64,000 bases of DNA from Polychytrium aggregatum (lineage: Eukaryota; Chytridiomycota; Chytridiomycetes; Polychytriales). Below are positions 1 to 11,484 of the stretch, one piece after another (position 1 is the stretch's first letter; every line of letters begins with the position of its first letter). A model generated the notes under the pieces. The model ran no database searches. It had not been told where the DNA came from and saw only the letters and a program-made list of their open reading frames with translations. The stretch is from assembly GCF_025602895.1 (NCBI RefSeq), contig NW_026516222.1, forward strand, positions 124,001 to 188,000. The letters are read 5' to 3'. A program made the position numbers and the translations under genes.

Positions 1-319
1 CGAGTTCAACACCTCGCAGGTGTGCTCCAAGTGCCTGGAGCCAGTTCGGTTGGAAGGACTCGATGCGCCCAGTGTTGCGAATTCCCACTTTGTCAGGAGC
101 TGCAAGAATCCCAGCTGCCAGACAGTGTGGAATCGCGACGTCAATGCGGCGCGCAACATGATCACAGTATGCAGGTCGATTGTGGAGATCGGAGAGCGAC
201 CGGCGGTCTTCACTCGGAGGCTGCCAAAGTGATCTGATCTATTTCTTGTGGCTTTGCTTGACGCAAGCACAGCACATACTACATGTTCATGGAAACGGCT
301 ATATTGTCCCGTTTTTTTC
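1..319 (+). mobile_element. Right end of the Fanzor-bearing element, ending in a TGTCCCGTTTTTTTC terminus
   Basis: After the Fanzor stop codon, about 55 bp (230-285) are conserved in the two relics at 12.6 kb and 49.2 kb; shared words include TGATC, TGTGGC and GACGCAAG. The element then appears to end at 305-319 in TGTCCCGTTTTTTTC. Read in reverse this is GAAAAAAACGGGACA, matching the ends of the repeat elements at 20696-20713 (GAAAAAAAAACGGGACAG) and 41108-41117 (GAAACGGGAC). A Fanzor guide RNA would be expected to come from the 3' end of the coding region plus this flank. An AATAAA lies just outside, at 322-327. The left end is off the window. Calling 319 the boundary is inference from the shared terminus; no target duplication could be tested. 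Confidence 0.6.
2..232 (+). CDS. Fanzor (eukaryotic TnpB-like RNA-guided endonuclease), C-terminal fragment
   Basis: The open frame enters from the left edge and stops with TGA at 230-232, so only about 76 C-terminal residues are visible. They carry the hallmark TnpB/Fanzor C-terminus: a TS.VCSKC segment (CxxC), then SCKNPSC (CxxxxC), which together form the zinc-binding pairs, followed by WNRDVNAARNM. That last motif is the RuvC-III motif, and its Asp is a catalytic metal ligand. Fanzors are nuclease proteins carried by eukaryotic transposons and guided by an RNA that overlaps the 3' end of the gene; the best-studied one comes from the chytrid Spizellomyces punctatus. The first two RuvC acidic residues and the REC/WED part lie outside the window, so activity cannot be judged. 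The surroundings are intron-rich eukaryotic DNA, so this is not a bacterial IS605 contaminant. Related 3' ends occur near 12.6 kb and 49.2 kb. Confidence 0.88.
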   Translation, partial: EFNTSQVCSKCLEPVRLEGLDAPSVANSHFVRSCKNPSCQTVWNRDVNAARNMITVCRSIVEIGERPAVFTRRLPK

Positions 320-601
320 TGAATAAAGTGTATTGCGATTGCTTGACCCCCAGGTGTGACTTCACGAATGGCCTGTCGGATTATTCCTGTATAGCATCGA
401 CAACCAGTCAATATCGCCTCGGCAGCCAAACCAGCCGGCTGCTCTCCAAGGGCAGAGCAACTCTCCACGGCATATAACCTGAACAGATTTGGCTTATCGG
501 CGCCCCATCCAGCACCCCGCAGTCAACATGCATGCATGCATGCAGCACTTGTGTGGCCGTCACCGCCCTCGGACAAGCGATAATCCATCGGCGGCCAACA
601 C

Positions 602-2251
602 TTACCCCGAGGACGCCGAGGCGGACGAGTTCAGCGTGAAGAAGATGAAAATGAACATGCCTCCCATCAGAATGAGAGCGACGAGGTAGCATTTCCACTG
701 ATGGAATGCAACGACGCATGGGTTGGCTCCATCGAGGGACTGCGGGCTGGGATAGCACCACTCGCAGAGCGGGTCATCTACCAGCACCGTCACCGGGGTA
801 TCCTCGGCACCCGTGTACTCAGGCATCTCGAAGAGAACGGCGTCTTTCGGATCAATTGCGTTTGCCTTGAATATCGCCCGGATCTTTCTGTTCTCCAAAA
901 AGTCGTTGTCGGTCGCAAACAGAAAGGCATCAAACACATGTACGAGTTCAGGCCTCTTGGTTTCTTCATCGCGCACCGTCTTGGTGGCTTCAGTGCCTTC
1001 GTCAAAGGGGTTCTCGGTGATAGGTGGGGCCTTGGCAGGTGACTTTTTATCCTTTTGAACCATCTCCAGCCACTGGGAAAACGTCGCCTTTTGTCCTGTG
1101 GGTGTAATTGCATTCACGTACGAGAGCGATCGGCGGCGGGATGCCGGTGTTGGCGGAGCCATTTTCCCAGCCTCCGTCGCGGGGATCGGCACCGCAAATC
1201 GGGTGACAAAGCCGACCGGGATAGGGGCCTTGGTCTTCTCGTAGTTGCCGAGCGACAGCGGCTGGTCTGGGAGCTTGGCATATGTGGATATGGCTGTGGG
1301 CGACAGAGAGTGGCGTCGCCCAATCACACTGGGATCGATCGACATCGGACTGGCCCCTGCATACGAGATGGAATGCAGCCGGTTTCGTGGGTTGGGTGCA
1401 TCTGCAGAGTGCGGGTGTTGGACAGCACCTTCCTCGGCCTCCTTCAGGGTGGCCTTGCGAGTGGGTGACGGAAGAGCCACAATCGAAGCTTTCCTGGTTG
1501 CGGGTGCCATCGACTGTCGGCGTGCAGGAACGATTGCCGTCGATACCGGCTTGAGACTCAAGCGGCGCCTCCTTGGGCTCTTTGGGTCCTCGGCATCCAG
1601 GTCTTCGATAACCGCCGGGCTGGCCATCGTCCAGGTCGACGGCGCCCCCGACTCGATGGCCTTGACTGTGGGACTCGGATCCAGCCCCATGAGCTGGGCG
1701 CCGCGCAGACCTTCGGCCGGCGGATGCGTTGGCAGTCGCTGCAGCGGAATCTGGATCGACAGCTTCCTTTTCACGAGAGGCACCGGCTCGTTTTCTGCTT
1801 TCGGGGGACCGCCGGGCTGACTGGCGACCACATCTGCATCCTTCACGGTCTTGGTACTCTCCTCTGAGGGACTGGATGAGTCCGCACTGGAATTGGCTAT
1901 GCGGACCATAAAGTATTGCACATTGCCAATGATGTCGGTGTTGGTCAGCGGGTTGAGCACATGCAAGCGATGGATCAAGTTCTTGCCCAAGTACACCTGC
2001 GTCTGAAAGAGGATCTTGTTGAGCTCGAATGCGTTGTAGTATGAGTAGAAGGCTCGATCGGGCTGCTTGTGGTCCCAGGTTTGCACCCTGGCGATGATGA
2101 AGCACTTGGTGCCCTTGGGCTCGGACTCGTAGTGGGCTCTGGCCAGGTCGCCGAAAGCCTCGAGGCAGAACGAGTCCTCATAGTCGGCATGGATAGAGTC
2201 CAGGAGGGTCGTGCCGTTGCTGTCGAACAAGCGAATGACTTCGTCCTCCAT
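602..2251 (-). CDS. Unknown protein with conserved N-terminal domain and C-terminal membrane segment (3' exon not placed)
   Basis: One long exon encodes about 550 residues. I prefer the ATG at 2251 (MEDEVIRLFD) over an upstream one at 2284, because a CCCCAG acceptor-like site lies just before it. Roughly the first 110 residues look globular (tracts such as FCLEAFGDLARAHY and YYNAFELNKILF). A long Ser/Pro/Lys-rich stretch follows that is probably disordered, with repeated RRxSL-type sites. A second ordered block (HVFDAFLFATDNDFLENRKI) comes next, then a hydrophobic segment near the end (YLVALILMGGMFIFIFF). The frame runs into GTAAGTG at about 600, a strong donor, so at least one more exon probably lies below 600; an acceptor near 470 is possible. 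I do not recognise the family. It is transcribed divergently from the TmcB-like gene. Confidence 0.6.
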   Translation of the reverse strand: MEDEVIRLFDSNGTTLLDSIHADYEDSFCLEAFGDLARAHYESEPKGTKCFIIARVQTWDHKQPDRAFYSYYNAFELNKILFQTQVYLGKNLIHRLHVLNPLTNTDIIGNVQYFMVRIANSSADSSSPSEESTKTVKDADVVASQPGGPPKAENEPVPLVKRKLSIQIPLQRLPTHPPAEGLRGAQLMGLDPSPTVKAIESGAPSTWTMASPAVIEDLDAEDPKSPRRRRLSLKPVSTAIVPARRQSMAPATRKASIVALPSPTRKATLKEAEEGAVQHPHSADAPNPRNRLHSISYAGASPMSIDPSVIGRRHSLSPTAISTYAKLPDQPLSLGNYEKTKAPIPVGFVTRFAVPIPATEAGKMAPPTPASRRRSLSYVNAITPTGQKATFSQWLEMVQKDKKSPAKAPPITENPFDEGTEATKTVRDEETKRPELVHVFDAFLFATDNDFLENRKIRAIFKANAIDPKDAVLFEMPEYTGAEDTPVTVLVDDPLCEWCYPSPQSLDGANPCVVAFHQWKCYLVALILMGGMFIFIFFTLNSSASASSG

Positions 2252-3010
2252 CTTGGACGGCTGGGGATAGCGAAGGTTAAGCACCGGCTGGGAAGCCCAA
2301 GCAGCAAGAGAGCAGCCCTTGGCTTCCAGTCTCTATACCAGCCGATGCATCCTCGGTCCAGCCGCGCATTAGTGCAAGTCGACGTCACCCGAGCTGCTGT
2401 GGCGATCAATGCCGACCCAATCAACTGCATGCGACATATGTCGACCCTGGCGTGAACACCGCCTGCCCACCGTATGAGCTCCGGTGAGCATGACCCATGG
2501 GCGGGGCCTTCGACCGCTCTTGGCATAGACAGAGCGCCGATTGGACCGATACTGTCGCCAGGCTGACCACAACAGAATTAGTGCGGCCCGGCTGGTTTGG
2601 TTGATGCTCTCACGCTTTGAATGCATTTTGTAGCAGGCCCGGACGAACTCGATGCGTCGCTTTGCGGCGCCTTGCCCCAGTCAATCAAGCAGATTGCTCC
2701 GGCTGCAGGACATTCGAACGGACCACCAGGCATCGACTCTCTTCGAGTCTTGCCAAGACACTGCAATCCGTCAGCCAGCTCAACTTCGGCATCGACCACC
2801 TGTCGTTGGAATCGCTCAAGTTTCGACTCCCCCAACAACACCCGTCCACGTTTGGTTGCTTCCCTTCCGCCCTGATCAGCGCCGTTGCTCGTCCCTCGTC
2901 CCGACTTCCACGGCTCGAGCTGAGCTGCAAGTCCACGTCGCCGTGAATCCGAATTTGCGTGTTGCAGACCCTCGGGCTTCTCGTTTCTGTCTGCTCTATC
3001 GCCGTAACCG
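2252..3010. promoter_or_regulatory. Divergent intergenic region, no recognised elements
   Basis: About 760 bp separate the start of the minus-strand membrane protein from the plus-strand TmcB-like gene. It should hold both promoters and possibly 5' untranslated exons. Open frames on both strands are short and lack family features. I see no clear TATA box or repeat here. Confidence 0.4.
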
Positions 3011-6000
3011 ATGCCCCTGAACCAGCCCGGGGTCCTCGATCCGGCCGAGTCCCCAGACGCGTCGGCTGTGGCCGAAGCCGACGGAACTCTCGAGGTCTGG
3101 ATCCAGACCGTCAAGAAGGGGCTCTTTGGGGTGCTCTTCATCGTCAACAAGAACGACCACAAGGAGAGTCCGATATGGATAATATCCGAAACCATTCTGG
3201 ACCACTTTCAAGACCTGGGGTTCCCGCTCCTATGCGTGCTGTTTCCGTGGCAGCCCGAGATCCAGTGGCTCCAGACCTTCCTGGGATGGTTCTCGCCCGA
3301 GTCTCTCATCGCGCAGTCGGATATTATCCTCTACATCCTCATGATCGTGCTGCTTCTGATCATCATCAACACCATATTCGTGGCCTACTCGTTCTCGCGC
3401 AACCAATTCCGGTACTTTTGGACCCTCAAGATCCTGCGTGTGACCCTCGGGCTGCTCGCCAACGTTCTCCACATTCCCACGCTCTCCAAGTTCATCCTGG
3501 CGATGGTGTACTGCCCAGAAACGCTGAGCATCAGCGACGGCACCCCAAGAAACATGATCAACTGCTGGTCGCCGACGCATCTGCCTCTCAGCATCGTCGC
3601 CGCCGTGCTGCTGACATTCTTCATGCTGTACGTGATTGCACGGATGATGCCGCCCCGCTCACCACTCGCTCTGTCGCTTTCTGGCACAATACTCATAATC
3701 AGCGAGCTGGACACGCCTCGTTGTTGATGCAGCTTGTCCGCCAGTGTAGTGATGCATCTTATCCGCGGCCCGTCATGCATCATATTATCGTATCCGCTTC
3801 CCTATCAGCCAACAGGCTAACCTGCTGCCCAACTGTTCTTCAGACTGATCACAGCCGTAAAGGCCACCTTCTTTGACCCAGATCCAAACGAAAAGAACAT
3901 GCTGTGCCGGCCGCACTCGCGAGTCGAGCTGCTCTATTTGGGCTGCCGCACTGTCTTGACGGTTCTCAATATTATCTTGGCCGAGGGCTATGGCGAGACC
4001 TCCTACCCCTACAGCAGCCCAACCGTCCTGACATGGGTGTTTGCCGCAGCATGTGCATGCTGCTCTTGTCTGCTGGCGTTTTGCTACATCTGGGTAAGTA
4101 TGGCACTCCTTGAATCGCGCGTGCTGCCGGCCTCCCTTCGAGGATAACGCTGTTGCTCGCCGCTGTATATGCCACGCGGCAGACTAATTCGAATCCCATA
4201 CTCCTTTGCCGTGGACCGGGTACAATGGATTTGGATTCGATGCCTCGGATAACCAATGCGCCAAAGTATATTCCGTTCTACAACTTTGGCTACGCCTGCT
4301 TCAGAGCATGCACCATGCTGAACTTTGCCTGGGCGTCGCTTTGCGCCATCTACACTATCGTCCGGCCTGACTCCGATGTCGGGATATTTTACGTCGCTAC
4401 GATCCCGCTGGTGTCTGTGTTTGCCATTCTCGCGGTTCGCTCGCGCAGGCGCTACATCGAAGGCAAATACTACAGTGACATCAATTCGCCATGGGTTATG
4501 GAGCTGCACATACGTTTCAAGCTCGAGCGCGCCGGCTTGCTCTACAAAGGAATGGGCAAGGCCGGAGCCCTCCGTAATGACGAAAGTCCTGGAGACTTGT
4601 CCTATCAACCGACTGTTTCCGATGACACTCAAGCACCGCCAACAGCATCCAAGGCCAACGTGAGCTCAGAGGAAGGCAATCCGCAAAAGGTCGTCATCAT
4701 GGAAATCACCGAGATCATTTCCTTTGCCCTGAAGCAGTTTCAAGAGTCCTGCTTTCTCCAGCTGCTCGCCGGCCAGTTTTATCTCCTCCAGCTTGGCAAC
4801 CGAAGCCAGTGCCTGGCTTCCCTGGGCCGAGCGGAGCATCTGGATCGAGACATTGATGAAGAGTTTTTGATCTACCGTCGGCAAAGACTGCTGAACGAGA
4901 AGTTTTCTGGTGGCGATGTGATTGACTTTATTGCGTGCGAGCAGAACCTGCGCTTTGCAAAGAGGTTGGTCGTTTGTCTCGATGACGCGGGTGGATCGAG
5001 ATGCGATGGATGGCCGTGATCGATAGCCCGCTGGTCTGAACCGAGCTCCTTTGTTCCCAGATTCGAAAGACGAGCGACCATCGCCATAGCACAGTTCTGG
5101 AGAGAGCTGCTCAAGAAGCATCCCGGCATCCAGAAGCTCCAGAACAAGGGCTCGGACATCAACTCGGCAATCACGAGCGCACAGCAATATTACCTCTCCG
5201 TCCTGAAGCTGTCCCCCAAATCCTCAAACGTGTATCGCTTATACGGAAAGTTCCTCACCGAGATCATGAACGATCACAGGGAGGGCCAGCGGTACCTCGA
5301 CAAAGCCGAGGAGATGGATACGGCAAATCCAGAGTCCCGGGACGGCGGCGAGAGGTTTGACGCTTTGGATCTCTTTGACGAGAAAGTTGCGCATGTCACC
5401 ATAAGCGGCGATCGCGAGGATCTCGGCATTGTAGGTGTACCTGCATTTCGCAGCGCAGTTGGCTGATGTATGACGCAGAGGCAAGCACCGTCACTAAAAA
5501 TCCAGGGCGCCTCCATAACCCTGCTTCCAAACAGATCCAAAACGTCAACTCGACCGTCTCAAAGCTCCTGGGATTCCATAAGAGCGAGGTTCTCAACCAC
5601 AACGTCAAAATCATCATTCCATCGCCATTCGCAGAAATGCACGACATGCTCCTGCAGCGCTATCTTGATACAGGGTTTGCAAAGGTAATGCCGCAGCCCC
5701 GACCACAGAGCGATGTGGATGGCGCCTGTAACCGAGGCTGTTCTCAGTGCATCAGAGCCAGGAATGCGTTTCAGCCATCAGCGCATTCCTGATCTGCATT
5801 TCTTGGTGGTCAACTCGTGCCGAGTGGATTCGAGATACAGGCCTACCGCGTCACCATCGCTCGATGCTGACAGCTCCTTAACCCGGCATCATGCTTTCTT
5901 CCCAACCAGGTCATCGATAGAAAGCGGCACGTGCTCGCCATCCGAAAAGATGGCTATTTGCTTCCGATTGATCTGTGCGTCAAGCAGCTGACGACGTCTG

Positions 6001-8753
6001 GCGGTGGAATCTCCTTCATCGGCCTCATGCGCGCTGCCGAGCGTCCCGACGAGGAAGAGTTCATTATTCTCTCGGACTCGTTGCAGTTGATCCATTTCAC
6101 CCAGGGGATGTCGCAGTATTTCAGCGTATCGCCGAGCGAGCTGAGCCGCAATGCAAGTGCCGGTTTCACCATTATAGACTACTTTCCCGGAATCAAGAAG
6201 GAGCAGGTCATCGACGGCGGCCGAGAGGTGCTCGTCACACTGCCGGACGACTCTAGCGAGGGCCATTATGATCTGTGCTTCCAGTTCACGCACTTTGTCA
6301 TGGGCTCTGCTGGTTGCTACATTGTCAGGTTTGCCAAAGTTATCGCGGACCGCACGTCAAGAAGCAAGCGCGGAAGTATTGTCGAGTGCCCGTTTTCTGC
6401 GCGAAGACGATCGGAAGCACCCGAGTCGTTCCCGATGTCGTTCTCGCCGGAGGGCTCCTCCAACCAGCTGTCAGCCCAGAAGTCGGCCGAGCTCGGCCCA
6501 GGATCGGACCGATTGCGGAGCAGCAGCGTCAGCAGTAGCCGCACGGGAATTGGGGGCTCGTCGTACGCAATTCGCCTGATCTCCAAGAAAAACAAAGCCT
6601 CAGAGGCCAAATTGCGCCACCTGGCGTTCTGGTTTATCGTGTGTCTGATGATGGTATTTACAGGTACGGCCAGGGATTCCGTCTCGCTGATGGCAGCTGC
6701 GCTTTTCACAGTTGGAGGGCTCTATGGCTGCACTGCTGCAGCTGCTCATATATCCGAAAGTCGCCTTGTGTGCTGCCCTCGACCGAGACATATGCTTTGT
6801 AATGCGCACGGCATGTCACTTGATGTGCGTGTGTCTCTGTTTGTTCTCTGGCAACTGACAGCCAACGTTTGAATTTGACAGTCACTGTGACCGACATCAT
6901 GCTCTACCGATTAGAGATAACCCAGCGCCTCAACAACCTGAACTACGTGTCGGCCACAGGAAGTGCGATGGTGTCGTCGGCCTCCATCGCGGACACTGTC
7001 CGCACCATTGAGCTCATCGAAAAGGGGATCGTTACCTTCGAAAGCATCTCCGACAAGGCCGTGTTCAGATCGCGGCTTTTGAACCTCATTTCTGTCATCA
7101 ATACTGATGCGTTGTTGATTCCTACGGGCAGCGCAATCACCTTGATCAGCACTCCGGGCAGCAGCATATCCACGGGCCAGCTCACCTTCGTGGACGGCAT
7201 CAACCGGTTCCTGACGGTATGTCGAATCCTTCAAAGCAGCAACCCGCTTTACACAGATCAAGCGGATATCCAGGCCGTCCTGCAGAATGCGATCGGCCCG
7301 ATCATCACTGCCTTGGACTCGTCCACAGACCTCTATCTCGATTCAAGCGAAAACTCGTCGGGCGTCTTGAGGGCCTTAGTCGCACCGCTTCTCTGTGTCG
7401 TTGTCTACTGTTTTTTCATGGGCCCCATATTCGCCAGAATCAACGACAGCAAGGAGGACTTTTTGAAGATGTTTCTCGACATCCCAAAGGAAACCGTCAA
7501 GGCAATATACGAATCGCACAAACGTAAGTGTTGCAGTGGACTGTATCCGGCTCGGCGATACAACTGCTGAGAGCTGCCGGGTCAAAACGGTCATGCTCGC
7601 TAACGAATGCACTTTTATCTGCCCAGAACGGCTGGCCGAGGATTCCGATAACGAGGGAGAGGAGGATATCTTCGAGTTTGAAAACGACATTGAGCAACTG
7701 GAGAGCGAGCTCCGGTCGTCAGTGGCATCGTCGGTGATGAGAAGAAAGAACGCCAGCCTCGTGGACTCTTGGAAATCGTGGATCATATCGTTCTTTCGCG
7801 GACAACGGACGCCGCTGATCCGGATGGGGGTCATGACAACCATATGCCTCGTCTACTTTTTCATCGTCAGCGGAGTCTTCTATGCCTACATGAGCAGCAA
7901 CTCAGGCGTCACCGTTACTATCCACCAAAAATACGTGCGCTTCATGTTGATGCGGCGCGTCACCTTTGCGCTGCGGGAAGCCTTCCTCTCGGCCACTGGG
8001 CAGAACGTCACCGTCGTGGCGCAGCAAGTCGCCAGCATCATCCAGAGCCTCGATCTCTACGAGACCCAGGTCATGGCCACGGCGTCGAACCTCTTGCCGT
8101 CTTCGTATGAGTACGACCTCACCTATCTCGATGCCTGCGTGCCAGGGTCACTGGCCGGATGCGACCAGTATGCCTTTAGCCTGTTGTCGAACGGACTCGC
8201 GACAAGCGTCTATTGGTATATTGATTCAGCGTACCAGGCTTTGCAGAGCATCCAGACAATTGGACTGAGCGGCACATACACCCAATTGGTCCAGTTGATG
8301 ATGCTTTTGAGAAGCTTGGACTACAGCTACCTGCAGTACACCATCAACCAGGCAGTCATCAGCCACTACCAGCCGTTCATCGACTGGACGCAATGGTTCG
8401 AGACGTTCCACATCACCGTCGCATCGATCTTTGTGGCGGTGATGCTTCTCTACTACTGGCGCATCATCAATCCAATGTTTTCCTTCATGAGCGAAGAAAC
8501 CAAGCGGGCGCACATCATGCTGCTAATGATTCCTCCCGATATCTTGGCGAAGATCGACTCGATCCAGGCGTGGGCAAATGAAAACAATGCCTCCAAAGGA
8601 ATCCTCCGAAAGCTGAGCTCCATCATCAGCGTTGAAAAGATGGTTCCACCGCCTGCTCCGTCAAGTGCACCTCCTGCACTTGACGCGGGGATGCTGAAGA
8701 AGAACGTGTCGTTCTTCCATCCGGACGAAGAAGATGGCATCGACCTCGCCTGA
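3011..8753 (+). CDS. TmcB-like multi-pass membrane protein with PAS domain
   Basis: Eight exons join in phase: 3011-3627, 3844-4093, 4183-4964, 5061-5430, 5535-5684, 5910-6663, 6882-7523 and 7627-8753, giving 1563 residues. The N-terminal half has several membrane segments (for example ILYILMIVLLLIIINTIF). The middle (about residues 650-770) is a PAS domain: NSTVSKLLGFHKSEVLNHNV, then PSPFAEMHDMLLQRYLDTG and RKDGYLLPIDL. More membrane segments follow, some flanking long extracellular-type loops. This architecture matches the 'tiny macrocysts' TmcB family known from Dictyostelium and abundant in chytrids. PAS domains sense small ligands, redox or light; the ligand here is unknown. Donors used include GTACGT, GTAAGT and GTTGGT. 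Function is inferred from family resemblance only. Confidence 0.85.
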
Positions 8754-9458
8754 AACGAAGGGATATTAGAAATGTTTCAACGCAATGGCATCGGGGTGTG
8801 GAGATTCCGCAAGAAAGCGTTGACGCACAGTGATAGAAGCAACGAGAGAAACCAAAGGCGAGAGACTCTACGACAGCATTTGTATTATTGGTGGCGGCTG
8901 GCGATGCGGTTGCTTGCTGCTCTAGATCTTGAATACACACGTGTCGATTCATCTCCTGCGCCGAAAGGGGGGGGAGTGCTGGGCAGATATGGATAAGGAG
9001 GCGACATAACAACGCTGTGGCACTCAAATCAAGAATGGGCAGATCGCCATTGTGACTGATGGTGAAGGGTGGATGGTGGATGAGAATATGTATTCAGGGT
9101 CCAGACAGGGATGTGGCCCCATTCTGGCCTCAAGAACAAGATGTTCGTCCCCCCGCCCCTCTCTCGTTCGTTTGTAAACGTTTATAGACAAATATTACTA
9201 AAAAATGGGCAAAATCACAGCGGAGGAGGAAGAAGTCCGAGTAAGGAGAGAACTGGAGCAAGAAGATGGAGGCGGAGGTGCGAGAATGGTGCAAGACTGT
9301 AAAGCGCAGAGGTGGGCTCGGGAACCAGGACCACAGAGGTTGACAAAGACATGCGCATATGGAAGTTGCATGACATGCGCGAGAGAAAGCGAGAGAAAGA
9401 GGGAGAGTGTAAAACTCTTTAATAAACTGCGAGCCTGTACTGGAGTACCTGACTCGGT
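8754..9458. other. Convergent intergenic region, no gene seen
   Basis: This region lies between the 3' ends of the TmcB-like gene and the secreted repeat protein. It contains purine-rich stretches (around 9220-9260 and 9380-9410) and no open frame with family features. It presumably holds both 3' untranslated regions. Confidence 0.5.
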
Positions 9459-9580
9459 TTACTGGCTCGAGTTGTCCAGATAGTAACCAGAGTTGTCGGG
9501 AGTGTAGCCACTGTTGTCGTCGCCAAAGTTGTTGTTGTCAAAGTTGTCGCCGTTGTTGCTGTAGCTGTTGAAGGTGTCGC

Positions 9581-9612
<32 letters not shown>

Positions 9613-11484
9613 AAGTTGTCGCCGTTGTTGTCGTAGGTATCGTAACCGTTGGCATCAAAGTTGTCGTAGCTGCCAGTGTCGCTGTTGACGTTGTCGTAGC
9701 TCTCGTGGCCGCTGGCAAAGTCGTTCTGGTAAGCCTGGTAGTTGCCATAATATCCGGTCGCGGTCGAAGTGGACGTCGAGGTGACGCTACCCGCCAGGTA
9801 GTTGGTGTACACGGTGGGGTAGTAGGTCGCAGTAGGGGTCGCGGTGGGGGCTTGGCTATTGGCCCAAGTGGTGCTTGGGGTTGGAGTGGCTGCGGGACCG
9901 TATCCCCAGGTCGAGGTTGGCGAGGGAGTGACGGTAGGAGCTTGTCCCCAGGTCGAGGTGGGTGCAGCTGCAGGGCAACGGGCGCGAGGCACACCGGTAG
10001 CATCGACATTGGCACGAGACGAAGGGCAGACGGTCACCGTGGCGGTTTCTGTCCAGGTGTTTGTGATGGTGGCCGGGACAGCCTGGACGGTCGAGACCAT
10101 GGTGCGGGTGATGGTTCGGAGCTGGGTCTGAGTCTTGGTCTCGGTCTCAGTCTCGGTGCAGGTGCGCACATCGACTTTGGTGACGGTGCTGGTTTGAGTC
10201 TCGGTGCGGGTTCGGAACTGGGTGACGGGAAGGGTCGAGGTGCTGACGACGGTTTGGGTGGCAGTGGAGGTAAAGGTCCGGAACCAGGTCTTGACCGAGG
10301 TCAGGGTAGAGGTGAGCACCTGGGTCTTGGTCGCCGTCGCGGTGGTGGTGACCTGGCGAGTCTCGGTGGCCGTTTCGGTGCGAATCCAGACCTTGGTGGT
10401 GGTCATAAGCGAGGTCTTGGTCTCGGTCTGAGTCTTGGTCTCGGTCTGGGTCAGGGTGCGAGTATCGGTGATGGTTTGGTACTTTGTGGTCGTTGTGGGA
10501 ACCTGCACGGTGACCGTCAGAGTGGTGATGGCAGCCGGCTGGACGGCCGAGGTGGCACCCCAGGTTGTGGTGGTCGTGGGAGTCTGGGTGGCAATGGGGG
10601 CAACCGAGGACTCGGGGCATCCGTACGGACCGCAGCCCCAGGTCGTGGTGGGGGTCTGGGTGGCGACGGGAGCAGCTGAAGACTCGGGGCATCCATATGG
10701 GCCACAACCCCAGGTTGTGGTAGGAGTCTGAGTGGGGACTGGCGCTGCCGAGGACTGGGGCCAAGGCTGGTAGCTCTCGGTTACAGAAGGAGACGGCCAA
10801 GGCTGGTAGCTTTCAGTCGCAGACGGAGATGGCCAAGGCTGATAGCTCTCAGTCGCAGACGGAGATGGCCAGGGGGCATTCGATGGGGTGGGAGTTGGAC
10901 CCCAGGACTGCGCTGAGTACTGAGGGGTTGCGGAGGGCTGCGGTGTGCTGTAAGCCGGAGGGGACCATGTCGTGGGAGCGGCCGAAGGAGCCCACGAAGA
11001 CGAGGGCGATGTGGCAACGGGGACGACGGACGAAGCAGAAGCGGGGTACGAGTATGCCGGGGTGGCCGAGGCGCTGGGCTGCCACCAGCTGGACGACGAG
11101 GACGACCAGACAGCCGAGGCGGTTGGGGTCGAATAAACCATTTGGGGATAGCCACTGGGTGGGTCATTCTGGAGGAGCAAGCAAGAGGTAAGCAAAGGCA
11201 AGATGGATAGCAAAGGCAAGATGAATAGCAAAGGCAAGATGAATAGCAAAGGCAAGATGGATAGCAAGCGCCGGGATCGCATCCACGGATCCGGATCCGG
11301 GCAAGTATATCGCACCGGCCGATGGTATTCGCGGAGCCAGGCACCGCCCCCTCCCTCAGATCCCGAAATGAGTTCTCGCTCCAGACAAACGACTTACCGG
11401 TCCACCGTCCCGCTTGAGGATGGCCCGGCCATCGACACAGGCGTAGAGAGAGACGAGGACGAGCGAGGCGGCGCGGATCTTCAT
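9459..11484 (-). CDS. Secreted Thr/Ser-rich repeat protein (mucin- or adhesin-like)
   Basis: Two exons (11484-11398 and 11168-9459) join in phase to give about 598 residues. Exon 1 is almost exactly a signal peptide: MKIRAASLVLVSLYACVDG followed by a KR site. The mature protein is low complexity. A Pro/Ser/Trp region holds three copies of an ATESYQPWPSPS-type repeat; three copies of a WGCGPYGCPES unit follow, separated by TPTTT linkers. A long central domain repeats short Thr/Val/Arg/Glu motifs (TETxT, RTxT) about every 6-10 residues. The tail is Asn-rich, with one run of 10 Asn. Such proteins are typically O-glycosylated cell-wall, cyst-wall or adhesive proteins; that role is inference. The paired Cys in each GCGPYGC unit could form disulfides. 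The 18-bp tandem repeat at about 11.2 kb lies in its only intron. Confidence 0.75.
11193..11267. repeat. 18-bp tandem repeat, about 4 copies, in an intron
   Basis: The unit is GGCAAGATGGATAGCAAA with small variations (GATG/AATG). It lies inside the single intron of the secreted repeat protein, between donor 11397 and acceptor 11169. Confidence 0.85.

Noticed and set aside
1-232. Bacterial IS605-type TnpB insertion or contamination
   Set aside because: The fragment is continuous with intron-rich fungal DNA, has related relics elsewhere in the window, and Fanzors are the known eukaryotic counterpart in chytrids.
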